From Streptomyces nymphaeiformis (GTDB taxonomy: Bacteria > Actinomycetota > Actinomycetes > Streptomycetales > Streptomycetaceae): 64,000 bases of DNA. The translations under genes and the position numbers were made by a program. Below are positions 38,564-48,141 of this stretch, in pieces. How positions within the stretch are numbered: the stretch's first letter is position 1; every line of letters begins with the position of its first letter. The notes under the pieces are model-generated. The model saw nothing but the letters and a program-made list of their open reading frames with translations. It made no database searches and had not been told where the DNA came from. The stretch spans positions 1 through 64,000 of the forward strand of contig NZ_JACHJY010000004.1 in NCBI RefSeq assembly GCF_014203895.1, in the 5' to 3' direction.

Positions 38564-40266
38564 TTACGGCTCCCTGGGGCGTCGAGGGTGGGGGGAAAGT
38601 CGGAGGTGTCGGTGGTGCGGACGTCGAGGGTCCGCTCCGGGGTGAGACGGACGACGAGGTGCCGGTGCCAGCGCGCGTCGTCCCGGTCGGGGTGGTCCTC
38701 GCGCCAGTGGCAGCCGCGGGTCTCCTCGCGGCGGTCCGCCGCCGCGACCAGGAGGCGGGCGACGGTCAGCAGGTTGGTGGTCTCCCAGGACTCGACGCCC
38801 GGCTCGGCGGACTTCCGGTCGCCGGCCTCGTCGTCGGGCGCGGCGGGCGGGAGGTGGAGGGCCTCCAGCTCCCGGGAGGCCGTACGCAGGCTCTCGGCGG
38901 ACCTGAGCACTCCTGCGCCCAGGGTCATGGTGCGCTGGATGCGGCGCCGGGCGCCGGGGTCGAGCAGCGGGAGGACCACCGGGGCCGGGTGCTCCACCGG
39001 GACGGCGGGGCCGCGGCCGGGGGCGCTCGCCACGACGTCCTCGGCGATCCGCTCGGCGAAGACCAGGCCTTCGAGGAGCGAGTTCGAGGCGAGCCGGTTG
39101 GCGCCGTGGACGCCCGTGCAGGCGACCTCCCCGCACGCGTACAGGCCCGGCACGGTCGTCCGGCCCGACAGGTCCGTACGGACGCCGCCGGAGGCGTAGT
39201 GGGCGGCGGGGGCCACGGGGATCGGCTCCGTCACCGGGTCGATGCCGTGGGAGCGGCAGGCCGCCAGGATCGTCGGGAAGCGCTCCGCCCACATCTCGGC
39301 GCCGAAGTGGCGGGCGTCGAGGTACATGTGCTCGGCGTCCCGCTCCTGCATCCGGCGGATGATCCCCTTGGCGACGATGTCCCGGGGCGCCAGCTCGGCC
39401 AGCTCGTGCTGCCCGAGCATGAAGCGGACCCCGTCGGCGTCGACCAGGTGGGCGCCCTCGCCCCGTACCGCCTCGGAGACCAGCGGCTGCTGGCCCTCGG
39501 AGCCGGCCCCGAGGAAGAGCACCGTCGGGTGGAACTGGACGAACTCCAGGTCGGAGACCTCGGCGCCGGCCCGCAGCGCGAGCGCGACGCCGTCGGCGGT
39601 GGAGACGCCCGGGTTGGTGGTGGCGGAGAAGACCTGCCCCATGCCGCCGGTGGCGAGGACCACCGCGGGCGCGTGGACGGCGCCGACGCCGTCGTGCTGC
39701 CCCTCGCCCATGACGTGCAGGGTCACGCCCGCCGTGCGGCCCTCGGCGTCCGTGAGGAGGTCCAGGACGAGGGCGTGCTCGATGAAGCGCACGCCCCGGT
39801 CCCGTATCGCCTCGACCAGGGCGCGGGAGATCTCGGCGCCGGTCGCGTCCCCTCCCGCGTGGGCGATCCGGCGGCGGTGGTGGCCGCCCTCCCGGGTCAG
39901 CGCGATCTCGCCGTCGGCGGTCCTGTCGAAGTCGGCGCCGGTCGCGATCAGGCGGCGGACGGCGTCGGGGCCGTCCGTCACCAGGGCCCGCACGGCCCGC
40001 TCGTCGCAGAGCCCGGCACCGGCGACGAGGGTGTCGTCGAGGTGCTGCTCGGGGGTGTCGCCCTCGCCGAGCGCGGCCGCGATGCCGCCCTGGGCCCAGC
40101 GGGTGGAGCCCTCGTCGAGCCGGGCCTTGGTGACGACGACCGTACGGAGCCCGGCGGCGGTGCAGCGCAGGGCGGCGGTGAGCCCGGCGACCCCGGAGCC
40201 GACCACGACGACGTCGGCGTCGATGGCCCAGCCCGGGGTGGGCGCGTGCAGCCGTATTCCGGTCAC
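38560..40266 (-). CDS. nadB: L-aspartate oxidase
   Basis: NadB oxidises L-aspartate to iminoaspartate with FAD, the first step of NAD synthesis. The 568 residues begin with the FAD-binding motif [19 protein letters not shown] and include [59 protein letters not shown] and [20 protein letters not shown] with the catalytic His/Arg region of succinate-dehydrogenase-like flavoproteins. The GTG at 40266 overlaps the panC stop (GTGA). No nadA is visible in the window; quinolinate synthase must be encoded elsewhere. Confidence 0.95.
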   Translation of the reverse strand: MTGIRLHAPTPGWAIDADVVVVGSGVAGLTAALRCTAAGLRTVVVTKARLDEGSTRWAQGGIAAALGEGDTPEQHLDDTLVAGAGLCDERAVRALVTDGPDAVRRLIATGADFDRTADGEIALTREGGHHRRRIAHAGGDATGAEISRALVEAIRDRGVRFIEHALVLDLLTDAEGRTAGVTLHVMGEGQHDGVGAVHAPAVVLATGGMGQVFSATTNPGVSTADGVALALRAGAEVSDLEFVQFHPTVLFLGAGSEGQQPLVSEAVRGEGAHLVDADGVRFMLGQHELAELAPRDIVAKGIIRRMQERDAEHMYLDARHFGAEMWAERFPTILAACRSHGIDPVTEPIPVAPAAHYASGGVRTDLSGRTTVPGLYACGEVACTGVHGANRLASNSLLEGLVFAERIAEDVVASAPGRGPAVPVEHPAPVVLPLLDPGARRRIQRTMTLGAGVLRSAESLRTASRELEALHLPPAAPDDEAGDRKSAEPGVESWETTNLLTVARLLVAAADRREETRGCHWREDHPDRDDARWHRHLVVRLTPERTLDVRTTDTSDFPPTLDAPGSRK

Positions 40267-41342
40267 TTGGTGGCTCCGAAGGTCAGGGGGATGTTGTCGA
40301 TGAGCCGCGTGCTCCCCACGCGCGCGGCGACCGCGAGGACCGCCTCCCCCTCGTGGCCGTCGGCGACCTCGGTGAAGTCGGCAGGGTCCACGAGGGCCAG
40401 GTAGTCGAGGGTGAGCGGCGGATCGGCCTTGGCCGCCTCGTCCAGGACGGCACGGGCCGCGGCCCGCACGGCCCCGGCGGCGCCGCCCTCGGCGGCCTGC
40501 GCGACCGCGTGGGCGTCGGCGGCGGCCCGGGCCTCGCCGAGCCGCGACAGGGCCTCGGCGCGGTTCTCGGCCCGGCCCTGGGCGCCGGGCAGCGAGACGG
40601 CACGCGCGCGCAGCGCCTCCTGCGCGGCGAGCCGCTCCCGGCCGGCGAACAGCGCGCGGGACAGCGACAGGGCCGTCCGGCGCTCCCCCGCCGACAGGTA
40701 GCGGTTGCGGCTGGAGAGGGCGAGGCCGTCGGTCTCGCGGACGGTCTCCACGCCGACGATCTCGACGGGGAAGTTCAGATCGCGGACCATGCGGCGGATC
40801 AGGGCCAGCTGCTGGGCGTCCTTCTGACCGAAGAAGGCCAGGTCGGGCGTGGTGAGGTGGAGCAGCTTGGCGACGACCGTCAGCATGCCGTCGAAGTGGC
40901 CGGGCCGGGAGGCGCCTTCGAGGCGCTCGCCCATCGGGCCCGCGGTGATCCGGACCTGCGGCTCGCCGCCCGGGTAGACCTCGTCGACGGAGGGCGCGAA
41001 AACGGCGCTCGCGCCCGCCTCGAAGGCCAGCGCGAGGTCGGCGTCGAGGGTGCGGGGGTAGCGGTCGAGGTCCTCGCCGGCACCGAACTGGAGCGGGTTG
41101 ACGAAGACGGTGACGACGACGAAGCCCTTGGCGCCGACGCGCTCGCGTGCGGCCCGGATCAGGGTGGCGTGGCCCTCGTGGAGGGCGCCCATGGTCATGA
41201 CCACGGCGGTGCGGCCGGGCACGCCCCAGTGGGCCACGGCGTCGCGGAGGTCCTCGACCGCGGGCAGCAGCTCGGCCGGCTCGTGGCGGACGGACCGGCC
41301 GCCCTCGGCGCCCTCGGTGTCCTTGCGGGCGGACAGGGTCAT
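40263..41342 (-). CDS. panC: Pantoate--beta-alanine ligase
   Basis: PanC joins pantoate and beta-alanine to pantothenate through an adenylate. The 359 residues show the HIGH-like motif [72 protein letters not shown] and the KMSKS-like [16 protein letters not shown]. It is longer than E. coli PanC (~283) because of an Ala/Arg-rich insertion at ~235-295. The ATG overlaps the stop of the DUF2520 gene (ATGA), indicating coupling. Confidence 0.95.
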   Translation of the reverse strand: MTLSARKDTEGAEGGRSVRHEPAELLPAVEDLRDAVAHWGVPGRTAVVMTMGALHEGHATLIRAARERVGAKGFVVVTVFVNPLQFGAGEDLDRYPRTLDADLALAFEAGASAVFAPSVDEVYPGGEPQVRITAGPMGERLEGASRPGHFDGMLTVVAKLLHLTTPDLAFFGQKDAQQLALIRRMVRDLNFPVEIVGVETVRETDGLALSSRNRYLSAGERRTALSLSRALFAGRERLAAQEALRARAVSLPGAQGRAENRAEALSRLGEARAAADAHAVAQAAEGGAAGAVRAAARAVLDEAAKADPPLTLDYLALVDPADFTEVADGHEGEAVLAVAARVGSTRLIDNIPLTFGATK

Positions 41343-42319
41343 CGCTCGTCTCCTTGCGGCCCGTCGGCGGGGTCTGCGGGGTGGGCGGCTCCGCCCGACG
41401 GCTCGGCCAGCACGCCGAGGAGGTCCTCGGCCAGCTCGGGCCTGAGCAGGCCGTGCGCGAGCGCCCGGTCGGCGGTCGTGCGGGCCATCGCCAGATAGCC
41501 GGCGACGGTGGCGGGCGCGTGCTTGCGGAGCTCGGCGACGTGGGCGGCGACCGTGCCGGCGTCACCGCGCGCGACGGGCCCGGTGAGGGCCGCGTCCCCG
41601 GACCGCAGCGCGTTGTCCAGGGCGGCGCCCAGGAGCGGGCCCAGCATCCGGTCGGGGGCGGCGACCCCGGCCTTGTGGAGCAGCTCCATCGACTGGGCCA
41701 CCAGGGTGACCAGGTGGTTCGCGCCGAGGGCCAGGGCCGCGTGGTAGAGCGGCCGGGCCTCCTCCGCGATCCACTCGGGCTCGCCGCCCATCTCGATCAC
41801 CAGGGCTTCGGCGGCGAGCCGCAGCTCCTCGGGCGCGGTCACGCCGAAGGAGCAGCCGGCGAGCCGCTGCACGTCGACGGCGGTGCCGGTGAAGGTCATG
41901 GCGGGGTGCAGGGCGAGCGGCAGGGCGCCGGCCCGGCGGGCGGGGTCCAGGACCCGCGCCCCGTACCGGCCGGAGGTGTGCACGAGCAGCTGGCCGGGAC
42001 GTACGGCTCCGGTGTCGGCGAGGCCCTCGACCAGGCCCGGCAGCGCGTCGTCCGGCACGGTCAGCAGGACCAGGTCGGCGAGGGCGAGGACGCGGGCGGG
42101 CTCGACGACCGGGACGTCGGGCAGGAGCTCGGCGGCGCGGCGCCGGGAGGCGTCGGAGACCGCGGAGACGGCGACGGGGCGGTGCCCGGCGAGCCGGAGC
42201 GAGGCGGCGAGGGCGGGGCCCACCCGGCCGGCTCCGACGACTCCGACGGTGAGCCGGGCGGGTCGGTCCTCGGCCCGGGGCTCCGATGCCCTGGGCTCTG
42301 GCGCTGCTGGTGCGTTCAC
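41339..42319 (-). CDS. Rossmann-like / DUF2520 protein
   Basis: This 326-residue protein has an N-terminal NAD(P)-binding Rossmann fold ([34 protein letters not shown]) and a C-terminal DUF2520 helical domain ([40 protein letters not shown]). The pair resembles ketopantoate reductase or 6-phosphogluconate-type dehydrogenases. It is the first gene of the coupled panC-nadB-nadC-coaX cluster, so it may supply pantoate by reducing ketopantoate; this is inference. The GTG at 42319 is read from the divergent intergenic region shared with the aldolase-like gene. Confidence 0.9.
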   Translation of the reverse strand: MNAPAAPEPRASEPRAEDRPARLTVGVVGAGRVGPALAASLRLAGHRPVAVSAVSDASRRRAAELLPDVPVVEPARVLALADLVLLTVPDDALPGLVEGLADTGAVRPGQLLVHTSGRYGARVLDPARRAGALPLALHPAMTFTGTAVDVQRLAGCSFGVTAPEELRLAAEALVIEMGGEPEWIAEEARPLYHAALALGANHLVTLVAQSMELLHKAGVAAPDRMLGPLLGAALDNALRSGDAALTGPVARGDAGTVAAHVAELRKHAPATVAGYLAMARTTADRALAHGLLRPELAEDLLGVLAEPSGGAAHPADPADGPQGDER

Positions 42320-42445
42320 GGTGGGGACGGCCTTCCGTTCCAGTCCTCGGCGGGTACCGGACGATTTCTGGTCATGCTACGCCAGCGTTTCGACCTGCCT
42401 CCGTGACTGTCCACAGGGTGTGGGCGGTGGTGTGATGATCAGCCC

Positions 42446-43672
42446 ATGAATCCTGAGACTCCTGTGGACACTCCCGTCGAGGCTCCTGTGGACGAGACTT
42501 CTGTGGACGGGACTTCTGTCGAGACCCCTGTGGACGAGGAAGCGGCCCGGCTCCACCGGGCGAAGGTGTGGGGCGGCGCCGAGCGCACCCTGTGGAACAC
42601 CTCGGTCGACGGCACGGTCGGCTCGCGGCTGCGCGAACTGGCCGCCTGGACGGAGGCCGCCGGCCACGAGGAGGCCCCGCTCGACACGTACGGCAACGGG
42701 CTCGTTGAGGAGCTGGAGCGGCGCGTCGCCGAGGAGCTCGGCTTCCCCGCCGCCGTCTTCTTCCCGACCGGCACCATGGCCCAGCAGGTGGCGCTGCGCT
42801 GCTGGGCCGGCCGCACCGGAAGCCCCGTCGTCGCCCTCCATCCGCTCGGCCACCCCGAGGTCCACGAGAACGGCGCGTTCGGGGCCGTCTCGGGGCTCCG
42901 CACGGTCCACCCGACCGACGCGCCCCGGCTGCCGACCGCCGAGGAGGTACGGGACCACCCGGAGCCCTTCGGCACGCTGATGCTGGAGCTGCCGCTGCGG
43001 GACGCCGGCTTCGTGCTGCCGTCCTGGGAGGAGCTGACCGAGGCCGTGGAGGCGGCCCGGGAGCGGGACGCGGTGGTCCACTTCGACGGGGCCCGGCTGT
43101 GGGAGACCACGACGCACTTCGGCCGCGGGCTCGCGGAGATCGCGGGGCTCGCCGACAGCGTGTACGTCTCGTTCTACAAGTCCCTCGGCGGCATGTCCGG
43201 GGCCGCGCTCGCCGGCCCCGAGGACGTGATGGAGGAGGCGAGGATCTGGCGGCACCGGTACGGCGGGATGGTCTTCCAGCAGTACCCGGCGGCGCTCTCC
43301 GCGCTCCGGGGCCTGGACGTCGAACTGCCCCGGCTGCCCTCGTACGTGGCGCACGCGCGCGTGGTGGCCGACGCGGTCCGGGAGGCTTTCGCGGAGGCGG
43401 GCACCGGCTGGTTCCGGGTCCACCCGGAGACCCCGCACACCCACCAGTTCCAGGTCTGGCTGCCGTACGACCCGGACGTCCTGACGGCGGCGGCCCTCGC
43501 CCAGACCGAGGACACCGGCACCGCGTTCTTCCGCCGCTGGTTCACCCCGGGCGCGGCCGGCCCGCCGGGGGTGTCCTTCACGGAACTGACGGTGGCCGGA
43601 TCCGGCCTGGAGTGGACGGCGAAGGACGTGAAGGAGGCGGTACGGGACTTCCTGGCGCGCGTCGGGGGCTGA
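42446..43672 (+). CDS. Threonine aldolase / beta-eliminating lyase family PLP enzyme
   Basis: This 408-residue PLP enzyme resembles low-specificity threonine aldolases, which split threonine to glycine and acetaldehyde. Visible blocks are DTYGNGLVEELERRVAEELG, AVFFPTGTMAQQVALRC, ERDAVVHFDGARLWE (PLP-contacting Asp) and the PLP lysine in SVYVSFYKSLGGMSGAALAG. The first ~35 residues are an imperfect repeat of PVD/SVD/SVE units that looks non-catalytic. Its coding DNA carries four TGTGGAC repeats. Substrate is unproved. The weak ribosome site leaves the start at ATG 42446 probable rather than certain. Confidence 0.87.
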   Translation: MNPETPVDTPVEAPVDETSVDGTSVETPVDEEAARLHRAKVWGGAERTLWNTSVDGTVGSRLRELAAWTEAAGHEEAPLDTYGNGLVEELERRVAEELGFPAAVFFPTGTMAQQVALRCWAGRTGSPVVALHPLGHPEVHENGAFGAVSGLRTVHPTDAPRLPTAEEVRDHPEPFGTLMLELPLRDAGFVLPSWEELTEAVEAARERDAVVHFDGARLWETTTHFGRGLAEIAGLADSVYVSFYKSLGGMSGAALAGPEDVMEEARIWRHRYGGMVFQQYPAALSALRGLDVELPRLPSYVAHARVVADAVREAFAEAGTGWFRVHPETPHTHQFQVWLPYDPDVLTAAALAQTEDTGTAFFRRWFTPGAAGPPGVSFTELTVAGSGLEWTAKDVKEAVRDFLARVGG

Positions 43673-43685
43673 CCCCCGCCCGGCC

Positions 43686-43889
43686 TCAGGCGGTGGGCCG
43701 CATCCAGCGGCGCAGGGCCGCGCGGACGGTGCCGTGCGTCCGGCGGCCCGCCGGCACCCGCTCGAAGCGGCGGCGGTCCCGGACGGCCCGCAGCACGGCC
43801 ACGTCGTGGGTGCCGGGCTCCGGCGGCAGCGGTTCGCCGAGGCGGGCGGCGCGGTAGGTGTCGAAGAGGTACTGGTGCAGCGCGTTCAT
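43686..43889 (-). CDS. Small basic protein, unknown
   Basis: This 67-residue basic protein starts MNALHQYLFDTYRAARLGEP and ends in an Arg-rich helix (VRAALRRWMRPTA). I recognise no family. It is convergent with the aldolase-like gene and divergent from the ArsR/DUF5937 regulator, whose tandem operator-like sites lie between the two starts. It may therefore be under that regulator. Coding bias is Streptomyces-like, which supports it as real. Confidence 0.6.
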   Translation of the reverse strand: MNALHQYLFDTYRAARLGEPLPPEPGTHDVAVLRAVRDRRRFERVPAGRRTHGTVRAALRRWMRPTA

Positions 43890-43925
43890 GGCCTCACCGT
43901 GCGCCGCGCCGCCACGGCCCGGCCC

Positions 43926-43952
43926 CCGGATTGACCGCCCCCGTCAATCCGG
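43926..43952. promoter_or_regulatory. Operator-like site A before the ArsR/DUF5937 gene
   Basis: The dyad CCGGATTGAC-N7-GTCAATCCGG has perfect 10-bp arms. It shares TTGAC-N7-GTCAA with site B, and the two centres are 32 bp apart, about three helical turns. It is probably bound by the adjacent regulator. Confidence 0.68.
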
Positions 43953-43962
43953 GGCCCGCCGA

Positions 43963-43979
43963 TTGACGGGGGCCGTCAA
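43963..43979. promoter_or_regulatory. Operator-like site B before the ArsR/DUF5937 gene
   Basis: TTGAC-GGGGGCC-GTCAA repeats the core of site A with the same 7-nt spacer but shorter arms. It lies 43 bp upstream of the regulator start. Confidence 0.62.
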
Positions 43980-44021
43980 ACGGGACGACAGCTCCCCCGC
44001 CGCACCCCGCACCATGGACGG

Positions 44022-45110
44022 GTGAGCGTGACCATCGACATCACCGGACTGCCGCACGAGCGGATCGCCTTCTGCCCCTCGCCGCTGGCCGAGCTGGGCG
44101 CCGCCCTGCACGCCCTCGCCGAGCCCACGCACCACCCCCGGCTGCACGCCTGGACCACCACGACGGCCGCCGCGCTCAAGCCGGAGCTCGCGGACCGCCT
44201 CCACGAGGCCGACTTCATGTGGCGCTCGACCCGCTCCGACATCCTGCTGCCGTCCCTCCCCCGCGAGACCCTCGCCGAGGAACTGGACGACCTCGACCGC
44301 ATGGACGACGAGAAGTACGTGGCCTCGGCCCTGGAGATCTCCTGCGCCAGCCACTACACGCACGGCGCCCCCTCCCCGCTCGTCGACGAGCGGATGCGGC
44401 GCCGCGCCCTCGACCTCGCCGCCGCGCGCGGCCCGCGCCAGGCCGCCTTCGCCGAGCGGATGCTCGCGGACCCGCCCGCCACGCGCGCGTGGGTCCGGCG
44501 GCTCCTGGAGGACTGCGACGAGGCCTTCTTCGCCGACACCTGGCACCGCGTCCGGATCCAGCTCGCCGCCGACGCCCGCCACAAGACCGAGCTGATGCGC
44601 CGCAAGGGGCTGGCCGAGGCCGTCGCCGACGCCTCCTCCGCCATGGTCCTGGAGGAGGACGCGGCCGGCACCCGGATCGTCGTGGACAAGCTGATCCACG
44701 GCCGCACCAGCGCCGAGGGCTCGGGCGTGACGTTCCTGCCGACCGCCTTCGGCTGGCCGCACCTCTTCGCGCTGCACGCGCCCGGCTGGCAGCCGGTGGT
44801 CCAGTACCCCGTGCCCGCCCGCGACCTCGGCGGCGGCGCCCCCGTGGAGGCCGTGAAGCTGCGCCTGGAGGCGCTCGCGCACCCGATGCGGATGCGCATG
44901 TGCCGCAGCCTCGCCCGGGGCGCGTACACGACGAGCGAGCTGGCCGACGCGTACGGCATCACCGCCCCCGAGGTCTCCCGCCACCTCTCGGTCATGAAGA
45001 AGGCCGGGCTGACCACCACGCAGCGCCGCGGCCGGTACGTGCTCCACCAGCTCGACGTCTCCGTCGTCGCCCGGCTCGGCAGCGACTTCCTGGAGTCGGT
45101 GCTCCGCTAG
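44022..45110 (+). CDS. ArsR-type regulator with N-terminal DUF5937 domain
   Basis: This 362-residue protein has a large N-terminal domain (~1-270) of the DUF5937 type found in Streptomyces ArsR regulators (SVTIDITGLPHERIAFCPSP, GVTFLPTAFGWPHLFALH). The C-terminal 85 residues are an ArsR winged helix (LEALAHPMRMRMCRSLARG, YGITAPEVSRHLSVMKKAGL, TTTQRRGRYVLHQLD). No metal-binding cysteine pair is present in the HTH, so the signal is probably not a metal. Two TTGAC-N7-GTCAA sites precede it, consistent with autoregulation. The GTG at 44022 has no strong ribosome site. Confidence 0.88.
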   Translation: MSVTIDITGLPHERIAFCPSPLAELGAALHALAEPTHHPRLHAWTTTTAAALKPELADRLHEADFMWRSTRSDILLPSLPRETLAEELDDLDRMDDEKYVASALEISCASHYTHGAPSPLVDERMRRRALDLAAARGPRQAAFAERMLADPPATRAWVRRLLEDCDEAFFADTWHRVRIQLAADARHKTELMRRKGLAEAVADASSAMVLEEDAAGTRIVVDKLIHGRTSAEGSGVTFLPTAFGWPHLFALHAPGWQPVVQYPVPARDLGGGAPVEAVKLRLEALAHPMRMRMCRSLARGAYTTSELADAYGITAPEVSRHLSVMKKAGLTTTQRRGRYVLHQLDVSVVARLGSDFLESVLR

Positions 45111-45125
45111 GGCCTCCGAGGCGCT

Positions 45126-45800
45126 CTACAGCGCGCCGCCGCCCGCCCGGACCAGGCCCGTCTCGTACGCCAGGACCACGACCTGGACCCGGTCGCGCAG
45201 GCCCAGCTTGGTCAGGATGCGGCCCACGTGCGTCTTCACCGTCGCCTCGGAGAGGACGAGCCGGGCGGCGATCTCGCCGTTCGACAGGCCCTGCGCGACC
45301 AGCATCATCACCTCGCGTTCCCGGTCCGTCAGCCGCTCCAGCCCCTTGTGCTCGGGCTCCTTGCCCGAGGACGGCAGCATCGGCGAGAAGCGGTCGAGCA
45401 GCCGGCGGGTGGTCGAGGGCGCCACCACCGCGTCGCCGCTGTGCACCGAGCGGATCGCGCCCAGCAGCTCCGCCGGCGGCACGTCCTTCAGCATGAAGCC
45501 GCTCGCGCCCGCCTTCAGGCCCGAGAAGGCGTACTCGTCGAGGTCGAACGTCGTCAGGATCAGCACCTTCGGCGCCCCCGGCTCCGCGCAGATCCGCCGG
45601 GTCGTCTCCACCCCGTCCAGCTTCGGCATGCGCACGTCCATCAGGACGACGTCGACCGCCGTGGAACGCAGCACCTCCAGGGCCTCGACGCCGTCGCCGG
45701 CCTCCGCCACGACCTCCATGTCGGGCTGGGCGGCGAGCACCATGCGGAAACCGGTCCGCAGCAGCACCTGGTCGTCGACGAGCATCACGCGGATGGACAT
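45126..45800 (-). CDS. NarL/LuxR-type response regulator
   Basis: This 224-residue response regulator pairs with the sensor kinase encoded just upstream. The receiver domain has VMLVDDQVLLR, phospho-acceptor Asp in VDVVLMDVRMPKLDG, Thr in VLILTTFDLD and Lys in GFMLKDVPPAE. The C-terminal LuxR HTH has LTDREREVMMLVAQGLSNGE and LVLSEATVKTHVGRILTKLG. Its start is 20 bp after the kinase stop, so they form one operon. Target genes are unknown. Confidence 0.95.
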   Translation of the reverse strand: MSIRVMLVDDQVLLRTGFRMVLAAQPDMEVVAEAGDGVEALEVLRSTAVDVVLMDVRMPKLDGVETTRRICAEPGAPKVLILTTFDLDEYAFSGLKAGASGFMLKDVPPAELLGAIRSVHSGDAVVAPSTTRRLLDRFSPMLPSSGKEPEHKGLERLTDREREVMMLVAQGLSNGEIAARLVLSEATVKTHVGRILTKLGLRDRVQVVVLAYETGLVRAGGGAL

Positions 45801-45820
45801 CAGGTCAGTTCCTTAGGGGT

Positions 45821-47023
45821 TCAGTGAGCGGGCTTGAGGGGGAGCAGGGCGCTGATCCGGAAACCGCCGCCCGGACGCGGGCCCGCGTCCAGGGTGCCGC
45901 CGACCATGCCGACCCGCTCCCGCATGCCGATCAGACCGTGGCCCCGGCCGTCGGCGCCGCCGTCCTCGTACATCTCCTGCGGAGCGCCCCGGCCGTCGTC
46001 CTCGACGAGCAGGCCGAGGCCGTCGTCGAAGTAGACGAGGCGCACGCTGGCACCGACGTCGGGACCGCCGTGCTTGCGCGTGTTGGTGAGGGCCTCCTGC
46101 ACGATCCGGTACGCGGTGAGCTCGACGCCGCTGGGCAGCGGGCGCGGGCTCCCCTCGATCGCGAAGTCGACCGTGAGCCCGGCGCCCCGGACCTGCTCCA
46201 CGAGGTCCTCGATCTGCCCGACGTCGGGCTGGGGCACGTACTCCCCGGCCTCCTGGTGCTCGCCGGTGCGCAGGATCCCGAGGAGTCTGCGCATCTCGGC
46301 GAGCGCCTGCCGGCCCGTGGTGGAGATCGTCTCCAGGGCCTGCTTGGCGGTCTCCGGGGAGGAGTCCATGACGTAGGCGGCGCCGTCCGCCTGGACCACC
46401 ATCACCGACACGTTGTGCGCGACGACGTCGTGCAGCTCGCGGGCGATCCGGGCCCGCTCGGCGGCGACCGCGACCTTCGCCTGGGCCTCGCGCTCCTGCT
46501 CCAGGCGGGAGGCCCGCTCCTCCAGCTGCGCGAAGTACGCCCGGCGGGTTCTGAGCGAGTCGCCGAGGACCCAGGCCAGGGCGAACGGCACGGTCATGAT
46601 GATCGTGAAGAAGACCTTCGCCGCGTCCGAGCCCGGCGCCTCCATGGGCCATCTGATCTGCGAGAGCGTGGAGGCGCTCAGTCCGCCGACGAGCGCGAGC
46701 CGGGACGCCCAGCGGGGTCCGTCGTGCGCGGCGACGGTGAAGATGATCACGAGCATCGCGAAGTCGGCCAGGAACGGCACCACGCCGAGGACGAGCTGGG
46801 CCACGCCCAGGGCGACCGCGAGCAGCAGCATCTTCTCCGGGGCCCGTCTGCGCAGGGCCACGACCAGGGAGAACAGCGCGGCGATCACGCCGTACGCGAC
46901 GGGCTGGTCCACCGTCGGGTAGGTCTGCCCCACCCACAGCAGGGAGATCCCGAGGAGGACGACGGCCCAGAAGCCGTCGACGCCCGTCGGGTGTCTGCGG
47001 ATGAAGTCGTAGAGGCGCTGCAC
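45821..47023 (-). CDS. Sensor histidine kinase (NarL-type, HisKA_3)
   Basis: This 400-residue kinase has four or more hydrophobic segments in its first 170 residues ([68 protein letters not shown]) with little external loop, so it may sense within the membrane. A coiled linker leads to the dimerisation domain [20 protein letters not shown] with the phospho-His, and the ATPase has [26 protein letters not shown] and [16 protein letters not shown]. It forms an operon with the response regulator. The signal is unknown. Confidence 0.94.
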   Translation of the reverse strand: MQRLYDFIRRHPTGVDGFWAVVLLGISLLWVGQTYPTVDQPVAYGVIAALFSLVVALRRRAPEKMLLLAVALGVAQLVLGVVPFLADFAMLVIIFTVAAHDGPRWASRLALVGGLSASTLSQIRWPMEAPGSDAAKVFFTIIMTVPFALAWVLGDSLRTRRAYFAQLEERASRLEQEREAQAKVAVAAERARIARELHDVVAHNVSVMVVQADGAAYVMDSSPETAKQALETISTTGRQALAEMRRLLGILRTGEHQEAGEYVPQPDVGQIEDLVEQVRGAGLTVDFAIEGSPRPLPSGVELTAYRIVQEALTNTRKHGGPDVGASVRLVYFDDGLGLLVEDDGRGAPQEMYEDGGADGRGHGLIGMRERVGMVGGTLDAGPRPGGGFRISALLPLKPAH

Positions 47024-47120
47024 GTCACCCAGAGTAGGGAAGGCCGACAGGTGTCCGGATCAACCGTGGGGTCGATCCTTGGCGCGGGACCCGTACTCCC
47101 CGAGGTGGAGACTGGGGCAC

Positions 47121-48137
47121 GTGACGGACGAGACGTGTCAGGGGCAGGAGTGGCAGGGGTGGCGTGAGGCCACGGAGCGGGCGCTGTACGGCCCCGGGGG
47201 CTTCTATCTGCGCCCCGAGGGGCCGGCGGGGCACTTCCGCACCTCGGTGCACGCCTCCCCGCTGTTCGCGGGAGCCGTGGCCCGGCTGCTCGCCGAGGTC
47301 GCCGAGGAGCTGGGGACGGACGAGGTCGACCTGGTGGACGTGGGCGCGGGCCGCGGCGAGCTGCTGACGTCGGTGCTCGCGGCGGTCGGGTCCTCGCTCA
47401 CGGTGCGGGCGGTCGCGGTCGAGCGCGCCGCCCGCCCGGACGGGCTCGACCCACGGGTGGAGTGGACGGACCGGGTGCCGCGGGGCGTGCGCGGGCTGCT
47501 CTTCGCGAACGAGTGGCTCGACAACGTGCCGGTGGACGTCGCCGAGGCGGACGCGGGCGGCACGGTCCGGTACGTGGAGGTCGCGCCGGACGGCACCGAA
47601 CGGCTCGGCGCCCCCGTCACCGGCCCGGACGCCGACTGGCTGGACCGCTGGTGGCCGCTGCGGGAACCGGGCGCGCGGGCCGAGATCGGGCGCCCCCGCG
47701 ACGAGGCCTGGGCGGCGGCGGTCGCCTCGCTGGCGGCGGGCCGCGCGGTGGCCGTGGACTACGCGCACGTACGGGCCGCCCGGCCGCCCTTCGGGACCCT
47801 GACCGGCTTCCGCGACGGCCGCGAGGTCCCGCCGGTCCCGGACGGAAGCTGCGACGTGACGTCCCATGTGGCGCTGGACGCGTGCGGGGACTCCGGTGCG
47901 CCCGGCGCCGAGCTGGTCACGCAGCGGGAGGCGCTGGGTCGGCTCGGGGTGTCCGGGGCGCGGCCGCCGCTCTCGCTCGCCTCGACCGACCCCGCCGGGT
48001 ACGTCCGTGCGCTCGCCTCCGCCGGTGAGGCGGCCGAGCTGACCGCCCGCGGCGGTCTCGGCGACTTCCTCTGGTTGAGCTGCCGCGTCCGCCCCTGGGA
48101 CGGGGGCCCGGTGGCCCGGGACGGCAGGGGATACTGA
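47121..48137 (+). CDS. MidA/NDUFAF7-type SAM-dependent methyltransferase
   Basis: This 338-residue methyltransferase belongs to the MidA/NDUFAF7 (formerly DUF185) family: [20 protein letters not shown] at the start, the SAM loop [40 protein letters not shown] (family NE[WL]LDxxP motif), [14 protein letters not shown] and [13 protein letters not shown]. The mitochondrial relative dimethylates an arginine of complex I subunit NDUFS2. The next gene, 4 bp downstream, encodes the NDUFS2/NuoD homologue, so that protein is the probable substrate. The GTG at 47121 has GGTGGAG upstream; a frame opening at 47079 is less likely. Confidence 0.88.
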   Translation: MTDETCQGQEWQGWREATERALYGPGGFYLRPEGPAGHFRTSVHASPLFAGAVARLLAEVAEELGTDEVDLVDVGAGRGELLTSVLAAVGSSLTVRAVAVERAARPDGLDPRVEWTDRVPRGVRGLLFANEWLDNVPVDVAEADAGGTVRYVEVAPDGTERLGAPVTGPDADWLDRWWPLREPGARAEIGRPRDEAWAAAVASLAAGRAVAVDYAHVRAARPPFGTLTGFRDGREVPPVPDGSCDVTSHVALDACGDSGAPGAELVTQREALGRLGVSGARPPLSLASTDPAGYVRALASAGEAAELTARGGLGDFLWLSCRVRPWDGGPVARDGRGY

Positions 48138-48141
48138 CCGC

